Notes under the pieces: generated by a model
The model's input: the letters and a program-made list of their open reading frames with translations, nothing else
Told to the model about the DNA's origin: nothing
Databases searched by the model: none
Position numbers and translations under genes: made by a program
Source of the DNA: JAKASX01 sp035534495
GTDB lineage: Bacteria > Acidobacteriota > Terriglobia > Acidiferrales > UBA7541
Length of the DNA stretch: 10,638 nucleotides
Direction of reading: 5' to 3'
Assembly: GCA_035534495.1 (NCBI GenBank)
Contig: DATLRW010000179.1
Coordinates: forward strand, 1-10,638
In this document: piece after piece, positions 7,086-10,638 of the stretch
Layout: the number at the start of each line of letters is the position of its first letter
Position numbering within the stretch: position 1 is the stretch's first letter

Positions 7086-7125
7086 CGTAAAGGAGTTAAA
7101 TGAAAAAAGCAAGAAGTCTCGGCGG

Positions 7126-8604
7126 CTATGAGGCAGCTCCATCGACCTCGCGTGCCGCCCGCAGGCCGGAATGGATTGCGCCTTCGATCCAGCCGGGCCA
7201 GGCGGATGTATGTTCGCCGGCGAAATGGATGCGGCCCTCCGGCGTGGCCATGTATGGGCCATAGGAAATCATCTGCCCGGGACGGAACCATTGCATGGCG
7301 CCCCTGGCCCAGAAATCCTCATCCCAGGATTTTGACGCGCCGCCTTCGAAATGCTCGCGTGCGCCGGGGAAGAGGGTTTCCATCTCATTCAAAACGGTTT
7401 CGATTCGCCGGTCTTCGGGTAGAGCCGCGGCGCGGCGCGCCATATCGCCGTCCAGGCGCCCGGCCAGGATCCCGCGCCGGCCCGGCTGGTCGAACGTGGG
7501 CGCGGAGACTTCGATCGGCCAATCGCTGAGCGCGAACCCGTTCAGCCCGCCCGCCTGCCAGAATCGCCGGTCCTCCTGGAGCCAGACGGCCGTGACGGAA
7601 AGATAGTAGGTGCCTTCGATCGCCTCGATTTTTTCATCCGACAAAATCGGAGTGAATTCCACCTGTCGCAGCGCCGGAAAGGGAATCGTGCAGATCAGAT
7701 CATCGGCTTCGATCGTGTGTTGCAGGTTGCCCTGAACAAAAGTGGCCCGAACCCGCTGCCGGTCCTGATGGATCTGCCGGACCCACGCGCCGTATCGAAT
7801 GCGCCGGGAAAGACTCTGCGCGAGAGCGCGCGGCAACCGGTCGTTGCCGCCGTCGATCTTGAAATGGCCGGTGACGGCGCCGCTGGTGGCTAGATCGGCG
7901 AGCATGCGCAGCGCGGAAACGCCGTCGAGGTCGCGTCCGAGCAGCATGACTCTGACCGCCGCGGGGGATGCGCCTCGCTGCCGGAGGAAATGTGTGAACG
8001 TGACGTTGTCATAGCGGGCGTAGGGCGCCGGAGACCATCCGGGCGCGGCCGGGTTGCCGATCTCACGCACCGCGCTCGAAACGTATTTCTCCCACATCCC
8101 GGCTGCGCCGAGCCTTCGCTCCTGCGCCGTGAGTCCGGCCTGGGCGCGAGCGACGTCGCCACGCGGCCCCACGACGCGGCGGCCCGCGATCTGATTCACG
8201 AAGCCCTCGCCGGCCGGATAGAACGGCACGAGCTTCAATTGGAACTGGCGGGCGTAGGCGAGCGCCAGCCGGTGCGTGTTGGGGATCGACGCGGCCCCGG
8301 CTTCGGCGTAGAGGCCGTCGGAAAAAGGGGCGCGCAAGGTGAGCACGCGGCCGCCCGGGCGCAGTTGCGATTCGAGAAGGGTAACGTCGTGCCCGGAGCG
8401 GTCGAGCTCGTAGGCGGCGACCAGGCCGGCCATCCCCGCGCCAACCACGATCACCTTTTTCCGTTGTCCGCCCGGCCCGAGCGCCGCCGCCCCCGCCGCT
8501 TGCGGTTGCGGAACTCGCACGCCCGCGGCGGCTTCGGGAAGCGCCAGAGCCGCTGCTCCCATTCCCGCCGTTTTCAGAAAATCCCTGCGCGTGAGGTTGG
8601 ACAC
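7126..8604 (-). CDS. Tat-exported flavin monoamine / L-amino-acid oxidase family protein, 492 aa
   Basis: This is an FAD-dependent amine oxidoreductase, expected to oxidise a primary amine or amino acid to an imine with release of hydrogen peroxide; the substrate is unknown. The N-terminus is a twin-arginine signal (TRRDFLKTAG at 5-14, then an Ala-rich hydrophobic stretch), so the folded flavoprotein is probably exported to the periplasm. The dinucleotide-binding fold is clear: VIVVGAGMAGL (51-61), Glu78 at the end of the second strand, then RPGGR (82-86) and YAEAGAASIP (99-108). The C-terminal FAD signature IHFAGEHTSAWPGWIEGAIHSG, shown here only by its GEHTS and WIEGAIHSG blocks, is intact. 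Length is typical. The start is GTG 8604, supported by GGGAGG (8614-8609) four bases upstream. It resembles the YobN-like L-amino-acid oxidases more than polyamine oxidases, but this is by impression. Confidence 0.88.
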   Translation of the reverse strand: MSNLTRRDFLKTAGMGAAALALPEAAAGVRVPQPQAAGAAALGPGGQRKKVIVVGAGMAGLVAAYELDRSGHDVTLLESQLRPGGRVLTLRAPFSDGLYAEAGAASIPNTHRLALAYARQFQLKLVPFYPAGEGFVNQIAGRRVVGPRGDVARAQAGLTAQERRLGAAGMWEKYVSSAVREIGNPAAPGWSPAPYARYDNVTFTHFLRQRGASPAAVRVMLLGRDLDGVSALRMLADLATSGAVTGHFKIDGGNDRLPRALAQSLSRRIRYGAWVRQIHQDRQRVRATFVQGNLQHTIEADDLICTIPFPALRQVEFTPILSDEKIEAIEGTYYLSVTAVWLQEDRRFWQAGGLNGFALSDWPIEVSAPTFDQPGRRGILAGRLDGDMARRAAALPEDRRIETVLNEMETLFPGAREHFEGGASKSWDEDFWARGAMQWFRPGQMISYGPYMATPEGRIHFAGEHTSAWPGWIEGAIHSGLRAAREVDGAAS

Positions 8605-8810
8605 GCCGCCTCCCTGATTCCCGTGGTTTTCCTTCGCCGCTCGATCCTTCCAATTCTACGGCAGGCGCCCGGCGGCCCGGGGATACATGCCCGCGCGGAA
8701 TAGGATGCCGCGCCGATCGGATGTTTTGCTTCTTCCGTAGGGCCGGCGGCGGCAGGGGGCCGGGAAGGTTATGCTATATTGACTTCGATTCTCTAGAATC
8801 GACTATTCCT
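8605..8810. promoter_or_regulatory. Divergent intergenic region between the amine oxidase gene and mqnA
   Basis: These 206 nt separate two divergent genes and must hold both promoters. For the oxidase, GGGAGG (8614-8609) is a good ribosome site and minus-strand TAGAAT (8658-8653) is a possible -10, with no recognisable -35 in the GC-rich DNA upstream of it. For mqnA, an AT-rich stretch at 8769-8810 carries a palindrome and a plus-strand TAGAAT (8794-8799). I see no gene in the region. Confidence 0.55.
8785..8802. promoter_or_regulatory. 18-bp near-perfect palindrome upstream of mqnA (candidate operator)
   Basis: Arms TCGATTCT (8785-8792) and AGAATCGA (8795-8802) are exact reverse complements around a central CT. 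The element ends 8 nt before the mqnA ATG and contains the plus-strand hexamer TAGAAT (8794-8799, five of six to a -10 box). TTGACT lies directly before it at 8779-8784, so it would also fill the spacer of a promoter using that -35. The symmetry is seen directly. A repressor-binding role is inferred, and the palindrome could instead form a short mRNA hairpin if transcription starts upstream. Confidence 0.5.
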
Positions 8811-9734
8811 ATGGGGAAACTGCGCGTATCGGTCGTCGAATATCTGAATACAGCCCCGCTCGTCTGGGGTTTCACCGACGGGCCGCTGGCCGGCCGCTAC
8901 GATTTGAATTTTACCGTGCCCTCGCTCTGCGCCGAAGCCGTGCGCAACGGCAGCGCCGAAATCGGAATCATCCCGGCCATCGAGTATCAGCGGATGGACG
9001 GCGTAGCCGCTCTCGCGGACATGGCGATTGCCGCCAAGGGTGAAGTGCGCAGCCTGCTGGTGGTGGCGAAGCGGCCGATCGATCGCGCGCGGACGCTGGC
9101 GCTCGACACCAGTTCGCGTTCGACGAGCGCGATGGTCCGTTTGCTGGCCAAGCACCGCTGGAAAATCGACCCCGAATTTATCGATTCGTCGCCCGACCCG
9201 GCCGCCATGCTCGCCCGCGCCGACGCCGCGCTGGTGATTGGCGATCCGGCCCTGCGCATTGCCGTAAAAATCGACGCCCTCCATTCCCGGAAGCCCGCGG
9301 CCGGAGAGCCCTGCTGCACGAACGATCCCGAAGCGGCGCCGGTCGCCGGCATTTCGATGCTCTTCGTCTACGACATTGCCTCCGAATGGCGCGAGTGGAC
9401 CGGGCTGCCGGCGGTGCTGGCCCTCTGGGTCGCCCGGCGGGAAGTGGCCACGCCCGAGGTCGCCGCGGATTTTCTCGCCTCAAAGGCTTACGGCATGGCG
9501 CACATCCCCGAAATCGCCGGCCGCGCCGCCGATCAGCTGCAGTTGCCCGAGGACGCCATCACGGACTATCTTCGTGACCGGATCAATTTCGATCTCGACG
9601 CCGAGAATCTGGCCGGGCTCGACCGCTATTTCCGCGAATGCGCCGAGGCCGGCCTGATCGATGGCCTGCGGCCGCTGGAACTGGTGCGGGCGGCCGGCCA
9701 GGCGTCGTCGCGCGCGCAGGGAGTACAGCGATGA
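8811..9734 (+). CDS. mqnA: Chorismate dehydratase MqnA (menaquinone, futalosine pathway), 307 aa
   Basis: MqnA converts chorismate to 3-[(1-carboxyvinyl)oxy]benzoate, the first step of futalosine-dependent menaquinone synthesis, in the cytoplasm. It has the two-lobed periplasmic-binding-protein-like fold of the MqnA/MqnD family. Conserved features visible are the opening LRVSVVEYLNTAPLVWGF (4-21), VPSLCAEAVRNGSAEIGIIP (39-58), LALDTSSRSTSAMVRLL (90-106) and ALVIGDPAL (135-143). Length is normal. ATG 8811 is chosen because it gives the family-typical start; the frame is open for 30 further codons, but these run through the palindrome and promoter region. There is no Shine-Dalgarno, and if TAGAAT at 8794-8799 is the -10 the mRNA would be nearly leaderless. 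The stop overlaps the start of mqnC in ATGA, so the two are translationally coupled. Confidence 0.93.
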   Translation: MGKLRVSVVEYLNTAPLVWGFTDGPLAGRYDLNFTVPSLCAEAVRNGSAEIGIIPAIEYQRMDGVAALADMAIAAKGEVRSLLVVAKRPIDRARTLALDTSSRSTSAMVRLLAKHRWKIDPEFIDSSPDPAAMLARADAALVIGDPALRIAVKIDALHSRKPAAGEPCCTNDPEAAPVAGISMLFVYDIASEWREWTGLPAVLALWVARREVATPEVAADFLASKAYGMAHIPEIAGRAADQLQLPEDAITDYLRDRINFDLDAENLAGLDRYFRECAEAGLIDGLRPLELVRAAGQASSRAQGVQR

Positions 9735-10638
9735 GCATGGCCTGGCAAGAGGCGCTCGATCTGTTCGGGTCGGACGATCTGGTCGGCATCGGCATGGCCG
9801 CCAAGGAAGTTCGCCTGCGGAAGAACAATCCGCGAATCGTCACCTACCAGATCGACCGCAACATCAATTACACCAATTTCTGCACCGAATACTGCTCCTT
9901 CTGCGCCTTCTACCGCCCGCTGGGCCACCAGGAGGGTTACATCGTTCCTCTGGAAACGATTTTCGAGAAGATCGATGAGACCCTGGCGCTGGGCGGCACT
10001 GGCATCCTCATGCAGGGAGGCCTGCACCCCGATCTTCGCATCGAGTACTACGAAAACCTTCTGCGCTCGATCAAAGATCGCTTTCCCCGGATTCACCTGC
10101 ACTGCTTTTCCGCTCCCGAAATCATCAATATCGCCGAGCTTTCCGGCCTGAGCATCCGCGATACCCTGGCCCGGCTGCGCGACGCGGGCCTGGATTCGGT
10201 TCCCGGGGGCGGCGCGGAAATCCTCGACGACGAAATCCGCCAGCGCATTTCCCGCCTGAAGTGCACCTCCGACGAATGGGAGCAGATGCACCGCGACGCC
10301 CATGCGCTCGGCATGCGCACCACGGCGACGATGATGTTCGGTTGCGGCGAGGAATACCGGCACCGGGTGAATCACCTCGAGCGGATTCGCCGCATTCAGG
10401 AAGACACCGGCGGCTTCACCGCCTTCATTCCCTGGATGTTCGCGCCGGAAAATACCCCTCTTGGCAAGAAGGTGCCGCAGGCGACCGCCGTCGAATACCT
10501 GAAAACGCTGGCGATCAGCCGGCTCTATCTCGATTCGATCGACCACATCCAGTCGAGCTGGCTGACGCCCGGCATCAAGGTCTGCCAGATCGGCCTCGAG
10601 TTCGGCGCCGACGACGTCGGCAGCATCCTGATCGAGGA
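9731..10638 (+). CDS. mqnC: Cyclic dehypoxanthine futalosine synthase MqnC, partial (C-terminus beyond the edge)
   Basis: MqnC is a radical SAM enzyme that cyclises dehypoxanthine futalosine to the spiro compound cyclic DHFL in menaquinone synthesis. The frame is open from ATG 9731 to the right edge, giving 302 residues of an enzyme usually near 360-370. The 4Fe-4S motif CxxxCxxC is at Cys51, Cys55 and Cys58 (NINYTNFCTEYCSFCAFYR). Further signatures are GGTGILMQGGLHPDL (97-111), HLHCFSAPEI, DSVPGGGAEIL and RTTATMMFG, the last two pointing to MqnC rather than its relative MqnE. AGGGAG (9718-9723) lies seven bases before the ATG, and the start overlaps the mqnA stop by 4 nt. No odd residues or frame breaks are seen in the visible part. 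Confidence 0.94.
   Translation, partial: MSMAWQEALDLFGSDDLVGIGMAAKEVRLRKNNPRIVTYQIDRNINYTNFCTEYCSFCAFYRPLGHQEGYIVPLETIFEKIDETLALGGTGILMQGGLHPDLRIEYYENLLRSIKDRFPRIHLHCFSAPEIINIAELSGLSIRDTLARLRDAGLDSVPGGGAEILDDEIRQRISRLKCTSDEWEQMHRDAHALGMRTTATMMFGCGEEYRHRVNHLERIRRIQEDTGGFTAFIPWMFAPENTPLGKKVPQATAVEYLKTLAISRLYLDSIDHIQSSWLTPGIKVCQIGLEFGADDVGSILIE

Noticed and set aside
7103..7125. Possible terminator after the amine oxidase gene (six T residues on the minus strand)
   Set aside because: No stable GC-rich stem precedes the T-run.
8721..8810. 30-codon N-terminal extension of mqnA
   Set aside because: It runs through the palindrome and promoter region and precedes the family-typical MqnA start; ATG 8811 is better.
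9626..10546. 306-residue minus-strand frame opposite mqnA and mqnC
   Set aside because: It mirrors the conserved mqnC coding sequence on the other strand and has no recognisable domain.

Overview
This is a gene-dense, GC-rich stretch of a bacterial chromosome, probably of a Gram-negative organism. It carries an RND-type membrane fusion lipoprotein and a probable outer-membrane barrel, both of which need two membranes. It also carries the start of the futalosine route to menaquinone (mqnA-mqnC). These traits, the codon choice and the dprA-topA-xerC cluster would fit Acidobacteriota (for example the Solibacter/Bryobacter side), but that assignment is an inference without a database search. No rRNA, tRNA, insertion sequence, phage gene or CRISPR array was seen.

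Layout, left to right. Seven genes lie on the minus strand and two on the plus strand. Positions 1-611 hold the N-terminal two thirds or so of an RND periplasmic adaptor lipoprotein, running off the left edge. Positions 612-745 are intergenic, with a good sigma70-like promoter and two adjacent inverted repeats. Next come a small secreted protein of unknown function (746-1258) and a predicted outer-membrane beta-barrel (1324-2256). A tight DNA-processing cluster follows, transcribed in the order dprA (6960-5827), topA (5806-3287), xerC (3273-2326), with gaps of only 20 and 13 nt. Upstream of it is a 165-nt gap with promoter-like elements and a hairpin. Then comes a Tat-exported FAD-dependent amine oxidase (8604-7126). 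A divergent 206-nt region separates that gene from the plus-strand mqnA-mqnC pair (8811 to the right edge), whose coding regions overlap by 4 nt (ATGA).

How the genes work together. DprA loads RecA on incoming single-stranded DNA, TopA relaxes negative supercoils and XerC resolves chromosome dimers, so the central operon is a DNA-topology and recombination unit. MqnA and MqnC catalyse the first and a later step of futalosine-dependent menaquinone synthesis. The left-hand genes all encode envelope or secreted proteins, but nothing in the sequence ties them to one pathway.

I do not see a clearly new biological system. The most useful non-coding signals are an 18-bp near-perfect palindrome just upstream of mqnA, the hexamer TAGAAT recurring in four promoter-position contexts, and inverted repeats next to or over the adaptor-gene promoter.
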